This document shows, piece after piece, positions 34,197-42,792 of a stretch of DNA of 64,000 nt (its first letter is position 1; each line of letters opens with the position of its first letter). The notes beneath the pieces were generated by a model. It did not search any database. It had not been told where the DNA came from and was given only the letters and a program-made list of their open reading frames with translations. The stretch is from Bacteroidales bacterium (GTDB taxonomy: Bacteria > Bacteroidota > Bacteroidia > Bacteroidales > UBA3824), in contig JAFPYR010000069.1 of NCBI GenBank assembly GCA_017412115.1, positions 124,001 through 188,000 on the forward strand, written 5' to 3'. Made by a program: the position numbers and the translations under genes.

Positions 34197-35369
34197 ATGG
34201 GCAGTTTGTATTTTTTTAATCCGGGTTGCGAATTAGAGGTTGCTAACGGCAGCAAAAACTACAATCTCCAAAAGTTTCCGCAAATCTTAGAAAACGATTT
34301 GAGAACTTTGCCTATGTTCTTCGCAAAAAAAAACGATACCGTTTTAATCAACAAACCTATCGAAAACACATTCATAAATACATGGAAAGATAGGTTTTGC
34401 ACTTGTTTTATGACAGAGGACGAAATCAAAAAACAAGACAAAAAGTTTGAAAAATTCATTCCCTGGGGAATCTCGCCAAGGGCTTTTCACTTAGTTGAAG
34501 GCATGAATTTTTCTGACAATTTTTACAAAAACGGTTTTGAAAACAAACATAAAAAACTTTTTTCAAGGGAAAGTTCGGCAGATTTCTGCAAAAAATTTTA
34601 TGAGGAATTTCCCTTTGACGAAATTTTTCCGAAAAAAAACGAACTGCCTTTCATCGCCCGAACAGTTGAAGAGGCGACACTTTTTTTCAAGGAAAAATTC
34701 TCCGAAAAAGCTTTAGGCGCAGTTTTCAAAGCACCGTTTGCCTCAAGCGGCAGAGGAGTAAGAATTTTTAGAAATGACTCCCTTACCGACAACATTTTGC
34801 AATGGACGGGTTTTGTTATAAAAACTCAAGGCGCAGTAGAATGCGAAACTTTTTTTGACAGAAAACAAGATTTTTCGATGCATTACAAAATCGAAGGTAA
34901 AAAAATCGAATTCAAGGGAATGTCCCTTTTTGAAACCGCTGACAACGGATTTTATCTCTCAAGCCGCATCGGAAAGTTTTTTAACGAATTGCCATTGTTT
35001 AATGCTCTGAATGTTAAACAATTAGCGGAATATCAAACGAAAATTCTCGAAAAAACCGTTTACACGGAAAATTATTCGGGAAATCTCGGAATCGACTGCA
35101 TGGTTTATTCACAAAACGGCAGTTTTAAGTTAAACCCTTGTGTAGAAATCAATTGCAGAAATTCCATGGGAGCTTTGGCAATGAATTTGGAAGATTTTAT
35201 AGAGAAAGGTTCAAAATGCAGTTTTCATGTTTTTCAAAAACAGAAATCCGCTGAAATGCTTTCAAAAAAGCCGCAAATAATTTCGGGAAAATTAAAATCA
35301 GGATTTTTAAGCCTGACACCTCAAGAAAACGGAATTTTTGCAGCCGGTATTTTAGCGGAAGAAATATAA
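34197..35369 (+). CDS. ATP-grasp-like protein, 390 aa
   Basis: A cytoplasmic protein starting MGSLYFFNPGCELEVANGS. The second half looks like an ATP-grasp fold: AVFKAPFASSGRGVRIF (lysine and glycine-rich loop), FVIKTQGAVECETFFDRKQDFSMHY, and the metal-binding end NLGIDCMVY ... LNPCVEINCRNSMG. Enzymes of this fold ligate a carboxylate to an amine or thiol using ATP. The substrate is unknown. The next gene begins 7 nt downstream and is probably co-transcribed. Confidence 0.72.
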   Translation: MGSLYFFNPGCELEVANGSKNYNLQKFPQILENDLRTLPMFFAKKNDTVLINKPIENTFINTWKDRFCTCFMTEDEIKKQDKKFEKFIPWGISPRAFHLVEGMNFSDNFYKNGFENKHKKLFSRESSADFCKKFYEEFPFDEIFPKKNELPFIARTVEEATLFFKEKFSEKALGAVFKAPFASSGRGVRIFRNDSLTDNILQWTGFVIKTQGAVECETFFDRKQDFSMHYKIEGKKIEFKGMSLFETADNGFYLSSRIGKFFNELPLFNALNVKQLAEYQTKILEKTVYTENYSGNLGIDCMVYSQNGSFKLNPCVEINCRNSMGALAMNLEDFIEKGSKCSFHVFQKQKSAEMLSKKPQIISGKLKSGFLSLTPQENGIFAAGILAEEI

Positions 35370-35376
35370 AAAAATT

Positions 35377-36666
35377 ATGGAAAAGAAAATTTTTATAGCA
35401 TTAATTTGCTTAACAACGATGCTTATTTACGGCTGCAATTTCAAAAACAAAATTGCGGTTCAAGACAAATATTCATCACCGATAGCGCAAGGCATGGAAG
35501 AGTTGGCACTGATTTACACTCCTTCGGCAACCACTATCCACCCTCAAGTTTTTGCCCGCAAAAACGAAAAGAAAAACATTGATTTATACGTAATTATCAA
35601 TGACTCTGAACTCACTTTTTCAAAAACTACGACAAATCCTACGGCAAAAATAAGAATTTTCTATAAAATTATGGAAAGTTACGAAAACACGGCTTTAGTG
35701 GATTCTGCCGTAAAAATTCTAACATTCCAAAAATCCGAAACTCCGAAAATCTACGCCATAAAAATCGCCGTTAAACCCGTAGACTTGGAAAAATTTGTAA
35801 TCCAATCAACTATAAGGGACATCAACCGCGGCAAAATGAGTCTTCAATTCACAGAAATCGACAAAAAAGACTCGTTAGGAAAAGATAATTTTTTGATTAT
35901 CAAAACCGAAAACAACCGCCCGAGTTCAGAGGATTATTTAAAACCTGACGAAAGCGTTTCGGTAAACTACTTATGCTCTGATTATCAGATGCTTTACAGT
36001 AGTTTTTTTGAAGCTGACAATTCTATTCCGATTTTACCCTACAACAGCGACCCGACTTTTAAGGATTCAACTGTTTTTGAAATCACTGCAAGAAATTTCA
36101 AACCCACAACTTTAATCACAAAAAAAGAAGGTTTGTATTGTTTCAGAGTTGATACTTTGAGCGAAACGGGACTTGTAATTCCTTGTTTTAATGAGGATTA
36201 TCCCAACATTTACAGCCTTAACGAAATGGTAAAACCTCTTGCATACCTTACAAGCAAAGAGGAATACGAAAACATTAAAAACGCCGAACACAAAAAACTC
36301 GCTATCGACGATTTTTGGTATTCCTGCACGAAAGATGTCAGAAAAGCCAAAGAATTGATACGCGTTTATTATACCCGCTCAATTTTCGCAAATATGTATT
36401 TTTACGATTACCGAGAGGGCATGATGACGGACAGAGGCATGATTTACATCGTGTTAGGACCTCCAAAAATTTTGGCTTTGACCTCTAAAACGGAAGTTTG
36501 GATTTATAAAGACAAACATACCGGCGAGAAAGTCAGATTTGTATTCAACAAAGAAAAGTCTCCGTTTTGCGCAACTAAATATGTATTAAGACGTTCCACA
36601 GAGTTCAAACCCTATTGGGACAATGCCGTTGCATCATGGCGCAAAGGAAATATTTTCAGTTGGTAG
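35377..36666 (+). CDS. GWxTD-domain lipoprotein
   Basis: A 429-residue lipoprotein (signal to Cys20, TTMLIYGCNF). The C-terminal GWxTD domain is recognisable in DDFWYSCTKDVRKAKELIRVYYTRSIFANMYF, then GMMTDRGMIYIVLGPP, where the name-giving motif reads GMMTD instead of GWxTD. The N-terminal part is a beta-rich domain. Proteins of this family are found across Bacteroidetes; their role is not established. It is probably in an operon with the ATP-grasp-like gene. Confidence 0.8.
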   Translation: MEKKIFIALICLTTMLIYGCNFKNKIAVQDKYSSPIAQGMEELALIYTPSATTIHPQVFARKNEKKNIDLYVIINDSELTFSKTTTNPTAKIRIFYKIMESYENTALVDSAVKILTFQKSETPKIYAIKIAVKPVDLEKFVIQSTIRDINRGKMSLQFTEIDKKDSLGKDNFLIIKTENNRPSSEDYLKPDESVSVNYLCSDYQMLYSSFFEADNSIPILPYNSDPTFKDSTVFEITARNFKPTTLITKKEGLYCFRVDTLSETGLVIPCFNEDYPNIYSLNEMVKPLAYLTSKEEYENIKNAEHKKLAIDDFWYSCTKDVRKAKELIRVYYTRSIFANMYFYDYREGMMTDRGMIYIVLGPPKILALTSKTEVWIYKDKHTGEKVRFVFNKEKSPFCATKYVLRRSTEFKPYWDNAVASWRKGNIFSW

Positions 36667-36793
36667 ACTAAAAAAAAACGTGATTTTTTTTTTAAGGCAC
36701 AAAAATTGCTTTAATAATTGTGGAATTTGCGAAAATTAGTTGTATATTTGCAAAATTAATTTGACAAATTTCCCTCTATAACTTAAAAGACAA

Positions 36794-39700
36794 ATGAAAA
36801 AACTGTTACCACTTATATTATTACTGTTATCGGTAATGCAGTCTTTTTCCCGCTCACTCGACGAAATCCGTCGCAGCGGCGTGGTAAGAGTTGCATTCAC
36901 GAAAAGTGGTTTAAGAACTATTAACTATCAGTTTGCCAAGGAGTTCGCTAACTTTTTGAACTGCGAACTTCAAATCGTTCAAATTTCTTGGAACGAAATT
37001 TTTTCGCTCAACGGCGTCATTCCGGACGATTACATGACAAATGATTCAATAGCTTATACACCTGACGCACTCAAAAAAGCAGACTTTATTTGCGGAACGA
37101 CTTATATTTATCCGTGGCGAGAGAAATTTTTTGATTTCGGCGGTAACATGGAAGTCTCTGACTTGTTGATTGTCAGGGATTCACGTCAGCAAAAATCAGC
37201 TATCGAACATTTTTTCATACCCGAAACACTCAAAGAAAAACAGCAAAAACTCAGAGTCAAAAATTACGAAAATTTAAAAGGTCTGAGAATAGCACTTTTG
37301 GAAAACTCGTCCTACGAGTCCAATATGCAAAAAATCATCGAAGCCCTTGACGGTGAAGTCGAAATCGTTAAAACCAAAAGTGAGGAAGAATCACAGGAAT
37401 TAGCCAAATTAGGAAAGGTAGACGGCTTTGTAACAGTATCTTACGTCGGATTACAATTCGTAAAGGAGAATCCTAAATTCCGTTTGGCGTTCCCGATTGC
37501 ACGTCCGGATCACGTGGCGTGGGCAATTGAAAAAGGTAACCGCACATTAAGAAACGAAATCGACGCATTTTTCGATATGATGAAAGGTACGGGCGTTATG
37601 GACAAACTTTTTGCCGAAAAATTCGGTGTCAATTATTCCTCGTACAACGAAATTATTAATTCTTATTCTAATGCAAACTCCAACAAATCAAGCAATTACA
37701 GAGATTTGGACGAGATATTGGAATCCAAAAAAATTATAGTTTCGCTCCGTGACCGTGAAATGGTTTATCACCCTTACGGACAAAAACAATTTAACCATTA
37801 TCTTGCGGGAGAATTTGCGAAATACTTAGGTTGCGATTTGGAAATCAGAATCGTACCGAGCCTTTCAAGTTATTTTGAAGATGATAACGGCGAAATTGTC
37901 AAAGACAGTGCTTATACGCCGACTACTTTCAACAGCATTGATATTGCCTGCGATATGCTTTCACCTGTGGATTGGCGTCTAAATAAAATAGACATCGTGG
38001 ACGTTTTACCGACTGCAAATATCGTTGTGGCAAAAAAAGGCGTTGATATCAAAGGTATTAAAGATTTGAAACAATACCGCGGTGTTACTTCAAAAGGTTC
38101 GTCATACGAGGAAGATTTGATTGAGAACAACATCACCAATTATTATTACAAAGAGGCTAATGAATTTTTCTCGGAAATAATAAAGGGAAATGCGGATTAT
38201 TCTATTGTCAATTTCGACATTTATTCGCTGCCCAAATATTCTGATTTGGAAGCAAAATTCGTTATCGGCGAGATTTATTCTGTAGGTTGGGGCATCAAGA
38301 AAAACCAACCTAAACTCCGTCAAAAAATACTTGAATTTTTGGAATCAAGCAGTCTCCTCGGTATCTTGAACGATGCTTTCATGGGACAGACTTCAATTCC
38401 TTACAAAGCAGCTCAAAACCATTTGACGGCTATGTATCAGACATATCAGTCAGGATATTTTCCGTTCGTATTTTACGGCTCTGACCAAGGTTTGCCTCAG
38501 GAAGACATTCTGTGTATTTTCCAAGATAGCGATGGTTATATGTGGTTCGGTACACATTCTGGCGCAATAAAATTCAACGGAAGAACAATGGTAACTTTCA
38601 ACGAAAAAACGGGTCTGAAAAGCAACGTTGTTTTTGACATCGCACAAGACAAGAAAAAACGTCTTTACCTTGCCACTTTAAACGGTGTTTCGTGCATTGA
38701 AAGGAACGGAAAGATAACGAATTATTTCGAGAACATCCCAATAAAGCACATTTTTATTGACGAGAGCAACAACAAGTATCTCTACGGTGATAAAGGACTT
38801 TATTACTTGACTTCCAACAATCAAGAGTCTCAGATGTCGCTGAAAATACCGGCATTACCGACTTTGATTAACGCAGTCTCGCAAAATAAATCGGGACGTA
38901 ACACGTATATCGCCTCGCCCGATGGTTTCTATATTTTGGACAACGAAAAACAGCTCAAAAAAATCACTGACAAAAATTGTTACGACGTTTTTGTTGATGA
39001 AGACGGTTTGGTTTGGCTTTCGGCATTTGATGGTCTTTACACGGGAAATTACTCTCAGTTTATGCGCGGAAACATTGATTCTCTGAAGATTAACAACAAA
39101 GTCAGCATACCCGAAACTTCAAGAATTCACACGATAAAACAAAACAAAGACGGTTCGATATTCTTGCTGTCGGATTTTGAGGCTTATCAGATATTCTCGC
39201 TTTCGCAGACGGCTATCAAATATGATCAAAGCATAGGTCTTAAAAACTTAAAACTCCTCTCTTTCATCGAAGACAAAGAGGATAATTATTGGTTCGGATT
39301 CTCCGGCGGTATTCAAAAATTAACAAACCGCTCGCTCAGAAATCTCTACCCCGAAGTTATTGACAGTTACTTAAATAACATCGAAGAAGATAGTGTCGGC
39401 AGGATTTGGATGGCATTCAACAACAAGGTTTTCTATTATCATCAGGACCTTGTAAATTTCTCCAAAAATCTTGACGGTGAAGGCGTTCCATATGTAGTGG
39501 GCAACATGAAAGACGGAAATATTTTCATCGCTGATTCCAAAGGCTGCGCTGTATTCGATTGCAAGACTTTGACCAAAATCAGAGAATTGAAATTCAAGAA
39601 TAAAATTTACAATTTGAAAGGCGTTTACGTTGCCGATGACAATCAAATTTTCTTGTTGTCGGGCGTTGAAGGTTTGGTGTACAGAATACCCGACCTTGAT

Positions 39701-41629
39701 GCGCAACCGATTCCCGTGGGAAACGCTTGCACAAGTCTTATTTCGCAAATTGTTAATTTCCAAGGAATGACAATCGGCGGTAACAACACGGGACTTGTAA
39801 AATTCAACGGTTTGACATTTGAAGAGATAATGTCTTCACCGTCAGCAGTTTTGGGTCTTGCCGCAATCGGTGATAAACTATGGACGGGTTTGGAAGATGG
39901 TTTGGGATATTACACAAGCAACGGAGAATTCCGCAAACTTGATATTCCGACACTGCCGGATGGTTCGATAAATTCAATCAGACTTTCAAGGGACAAAGAA
40001 CATCTCTGGCTCGGTACAAACAAAGGGTTCTGCTATTATAACATCAGAGACAACAAAGTCGAATTTACAGTAAACTCCAACGACGGTTTAACAGGTAATG
40101 AAATCGTAACTAACGGCTTGTTACTCAACGGAAAAGGTGTGCTTTACGTTGCAACTTTCCACGGCGTTTCGGTGTTCGATTTAAAGAAAGAAAGTTCGTC
40201 GAAAACAGTACCGCAGTGCAGAATGGAAAACATTTATCTAAACGGTAACAAAATTGACGGAAGTAAAAAAGTTTATTCCTCCGACGAGAACAACTTCTTG
40301 TTTGAATTAGCAGGACTTTCGTTTAAGGACGAGGCGGCGATAACATATGAATTTTATATGAAAGGTCTTGATAATGACTATGTTGCATCATCAGGAAAAG
40401 AGCATCGCGCAAGTTATCAAAACCTTCCTCCGGGCAATTACGATTTTATTTACAGAGCCAAAGGAAAAGACGGAATTTGGTGTCATTCCAACTCTTACAA
40501 ATTTGAAATCTTAAAGCCTTTTTACCGTAAATGGTGGTTCATCGCAGTCATGGTTTTAGGCACGTTAGCGGTAATCGTATCAACGATGAAAGTTCGTGAG
40601 GCTCAATTAAAACGCCAAAACGAACACCTTGAAAAACTTGTCAGCGAAAGAACCTCCGAAATTCAAAAACAAAAAGAGGCAATCGAGCTGAAAAATGCCG
40701 AACTTGAAGTTCAACGAGAAGAAATTTTAACACAAAGAGACGCCATAGAAGAGAAAAACGCCGCTTTGGAAATGCAAAAAACTGAAATTCTCTCTCAAAA
40801 AGACGAACTTGAAGTTCAAAAAAATATCGCAATGCAACAACGTGATGAAATTGCTCATCACCAAAAAGAAATCATGGACAGTATCTATTACGCTAAAAGG
40901 ATTCAAAACGCAATCATGCCGAAGGAAGATACAATTTCAAAAATTCTTCCCGAACATTTTGTGTTGTTCCGCCCCAGAGATATTGTCAGCGGCGATTTTT
41001 ATTATTTCAAACACATTAATAACTATGCCGTAATCGTTGCAGCCGATTGTACAGGACACGGCGTACCGGGAGCATTTATGAGTATGTTAGGTAGCGCGTA
41101 CCTCAACGAAATCGTGGTTAATAATCAAGACGTACTCAATACCGGCCACGTACTCGATATGTTAAGAGAATCAATAATCGAATCTCTTCAACAAACAGGT
41201 AAAGTGGATGAAGCAAAAGACGGCATGGATATTGCAATCTGTATTTTGGATTTGGATACTAAAAAAGTTCAATACTCAGGAGCTTTCAATCCTATGTTCT
41301 TAGTCCGCGAAGGCGAACTCGAAGAATACCGCGCCGACCGTATGCCGATAGGTATTCACGACTACGTAGACGTAGGTTTCACCTCCTACGACATTGATGT
41401 ACAAAAAGATGATATCATTTATATATTTTCCGACGGTTACGCTTCACAATTCGGCGGAAAAATGGGTAAAAAGTTTATGTCAAGTAGAATGAAAAAACTT
41501 TTGTTGGAAATATCGGGCGAACCAATGGCCGAGCAGAAAAATATTCTCAATGAGAAAATCGAAGCTTGGATGGGCACCCAATACGATCAGGTCGATGATA
41601 TATTAGTAATAGGCTTTAAAATATCTTAA
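36794..41629 (+). CDS. Hybrid membrane sensor: two SBP_bac_3 domains, propeller, Y_Y_Y, TM, coiled coil, SpoIIE/PP2C phosphatase
   Basis: A 1611-residue protein. After a signal peptide come two tandem periplasmic solute-binding (SBP_bac_3) domains (about 22-285, SLDEIRRSGVVRVAFTKSG, and 303-540, DLDEILESKKIIVSLRDRE). A Reg_prop beta-propeller follows (about 555-1150, DQGLPQEDILCIFQDSDGYMWFGT). Then a Y_Y_Y domain (about 1165-1235), one membrane span (about 1246-1266) and a long Glu/Gln coiled coil (about 1268-1355). The end is a PP2C/SpoIIE Ser/Thr phosphatase with metal-binding Asp in AADCTGHGVPGAFMS, MDIAICILDLD, IFSDGYASQFGG and QVDDILVIGF. It should sense a small ligand outside and dephosphorylate a cytoplasmic partner. 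A TATATTTG box lies at 36743-36750. Transcribed alone. Confidence 0.9.
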   Translation: MKKLLPLILLLLSVMQSFSRSLDEIRRSGVVRVAFTKSGLRTINYQFAKEFANFLNCELQIVQISWNEIFSLNGVIPDDYMTNDSIAYTPDALKKADFICGTTYIYPWREKFFDFGGNMEVSDLLIVRDSRQQKSAIEHFFIPETLKEKQQKLRVKNYENLKGLRIALLENSSYESNMQKIIEALDGEVEIVKTKSEEESQELAKLGKVDGFVTVSYVGLQFVKENPKFRLAFPIARPDHVAWAIEKGNRTLRNEIDAFFDMMKGTGVMDKLFAEKFGVNYSSYNEIINSYSNANSNKSSNYRDLDEILESKKIIVSLRDREMVYHPYGQKQFNHYLAGEFAKYLGCDLEIRIVPSLSSYFEDDNGEIVKDSAYTPTTFNSIDIACDMLSPVDWRLNKIDIVDVLPTANIVVAKKGVDIKGIKDLKQYRGVTSKGSSYEEDLIENNITNYYYKEANEFFSEIIKGNADYSIVNFDIYSLPKYSDLEAKFVIGEIYSVGWGIKKNQPKLRQKILEFLESSSLLGILNDAFMGQTSIPYKAAQNHLTAMYQTYQSGYFPFVFYGSDQGLPQEDILCIFQDSDGYMWFGTHSGAIKFNGRTMVTFNEKTGLKSNVVFDIAQDKKKRLYLATLNGVSCIERNGKITNYFENIPIKHIFIDESNNKYLYGDKGLYYLTSNNQESQMSLKIPALPTLINAVSQNKSGRNTYIASPDGFYILDNEKQLKKITDKNCYDVFVDEDGLVWLSAFDGLYTGNYSQFMRGNIDSLKINNKVSIPETSRIHTIKQNKDGSIFLLSDFEAYQIFSLSQTAIKYDQSIGLKNLKLLSFIEDKEDNYWFGFSGGIQKLTNRSLRNLYPEVIDSYLNNIEEDSVGRIWMAFNNKVFYYHQDLVNFSKNLDGEGVPYVVGNMKDGNIFIADSKGCAVFDCKTLTKIRELKFKNKIYNLKGVYVADDNQIFLLSGVEGLVYRIPDLDAQPIPVGNACTSLISQIVNFQGMTIGGNNTGLVKFNGLTFEEIMSSPSAVLGLAAIGDKLWTGLEDGLGYYTSNGEFRKLDIPTLPDGSINSIRLSRDKEHLWLGTNKGFCYYNIRDNKVEFTVNSNDGLTGNEIVTNGLLLNGKGVLYVATFHGVSVFDLKKESSSKTVPQCRMENIYLNGNKIDGSKKVYSSDENNFLFELAGLSFKDEAAITYEFYMKGLDNDYVASSGKEHRASYQNLPPGNYDFIYRAKGKDGIWCHSNSYKFEILKPFYRKWWFIAVMVLGTLAVIVSTMKVREAQLKRQNEHLEKLVSERTSEIQKQKEAIELKNAELEVQREEILTQRDAIEEKNAALEMQKTEILSQKDELEVQKNIAMQQRDEIAHHQKEIMDSIYYAKRIQNAIMPKEDTISKILPEHFVLFRPRDIVSGDFYYFKHINNYAVIVAADCTGHGVPGAFMSMLGSAYLNEIVVNNQDVLNTGHVLDMLRESIIESLQQTGKVDEAKDGMDIAICILDLDTKKVQYSGAFNPMFLVREGELEEYRADRMPIGIHDYVDVGFTSYDIDVQKDDIIYIFSDGYASQFGGKMGKKFMSSRMKKLLLEISGEPMAEQKNILNEKIEAWMGTQYDQVDDILVIGFKIS

Positions 41630-41688
41630 AGCACAAATACACCGGTTTTGTATTTACTGTTTCCTCATTAAATTAGTTTTTTCCCTAA

Positions 41689-41730
41689 AGCAGAGTTTGC
41701 AAATAAAATATTTTCAAACTCTGCTTTTTA
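41689..41730 (+). terminator. Terminator after the hybrid sensor gene
   Basis: Perfect 11-bp stem agcagagtttg (41689-41699) with caaactctgct (41715-41725), followed by tttta. Confidence 0.85.
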
Positions 41731-41731
41731 T

Positions 41732-41915
41732 ATGCCGCTCGCCGCGGGGGCATTCCCTTTTGAAAAAGGGAACCGGAAAACTTTTATAAAATTTATCTTA
41801 AATGCGTTAGGGGCTGTGGTCTTAAAACCACAGCCCCTAACGCATTTAAGATAAGTAATTAAAAGTTCTTTGGTTCTTTCTTTCAAGAAAGAACAGCCCC
41901 GCCGGCTTGAGGCAT
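41732..41915 (-). repeat. Tripartite hairpin repeat element, copy 2 (inverted)
   Basis: The reverse complement matches copy 1 (6414-6596) almost base for base over the ~165-nt core. It has the same three hairpins in the same order, with one change that makes the central hairpin perfect (cgc/gcg instead of cgc/cac). The outer ends differ slightly (atgcc ... ggcat). It lies between the sensor's terminator and the stop codon of the minus-strand membrane protein. Confidence 0.85.
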
Positions 41916-42739
41916 TACACATCAGGGATTGGAATACGTTTTATCTTGGTAGGGTCGAAATCGTAGTTTTCGATGAACCAAAGTTTAAGTTTTTTATTTT
42001 TTTTGAGGTATTCGACGATTTCGGTTTCGTCATTATCTTTGAACCAAACGACCATGTTTTTGATAGCGGTTTGCCAGCGTTGGGTATCGAAAAATCCGTA
42101 AAGAATAGCACCGATTACGACTGAAAGAATCATGAGGGAAATACCGATACTGTCATAATATTTGTAATAGATGTAAGAGAGTATTCCGCTTATTAAAAGT
42201 AAAAAACTTACGGCAATAGTAATCCATAAGTTACGTTTCCAAGGGTAGCTATCACATTTTTCGGCGATAGATTCTATTTTGGCTTTGATGGAATCGTGTT
42301 TTTCGAGTTCGGCTTTTTGAACGGCTGCTTTTATAACGGGATCGATATTGTTAAGAGCAAAATTCAAGTACGAATTTAATTGTTCCAATGTTAAAAGCGG
42401 CGTTTTGAAATCGGAATTGATAACAACAAGATAGTTTTGAGTGGTATCAACGGCAAAAACGATTATGTTGTTATCAGAAAAAGAAGGCGTGAGATTGAGG
42501 CTCAACTGTCCGAAAGTCATGCTTAAAACGCTTTTTAAGGCATCAAACTGCCACATACCCGTTACATTGCTACCGTTTTCTGAAAGTAAAACATTGCTGT
42601 CATCCTTGAAATAAACAAAAATTTCCTTTCCCGTATCGTCAAAAATGCGCCACGGATGATTGATAAAATTAACGCCCGAATCAAATTTCGGACTGTATTT
42701 TTTTAATTTTTCTAATAAATCGAGTTTGTATGTCTTCAT
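41915..42739 (-). CDS. Hypothetical two-span membrane protein, 274 aa
   Basis: I recognise no family. The first ~155 residues look like a cytoplasmic mixed alpha/beta domain (NFINHPWRIFDDTGKEIFVYF). A helix (DPVIKAAVQKAELEKHDSIKAKIESIAEKC) follows, then two membrane spans (about 173-191 and 199-216) and a charged C-terminal tail. The ATG at 42739 is preferred to one at 42799 because a TACTTTTG promoter box lies between them (42767-42774). The stop codon touches the hairpin element. Confidence 0.75.
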   Translation of the reverse strand: MKTYKLDLLEKLKKYSPKFDSGVNFINHPWRIFDDTGKEIFVYFKDDSNVLLSENGSNVTGMWQFDALKSVLSMTFGQLSLNLTPSFSDNNIIVFAVDTTQNYLVVINSDFKTPLLTLEQLNSYLNFALNNIDPVIKAAVQKAELEKHDSIKAKIESIAEKCDSYPWKRNLWITIAVSFLLLISGILSYIYYKYYDSIGISLMILSVVIGAILYGFFDTQRWQTAIKNMVVWFKDNDETEIVEYLKKNKKLKLWFIENYDFDPTKIKRIPIPDV

Positions 42740-42792
42740 ATTTCCTTTAAGTTTTATTATATCGTACAAAAGTAACAATTTCGTTGAGAAAA

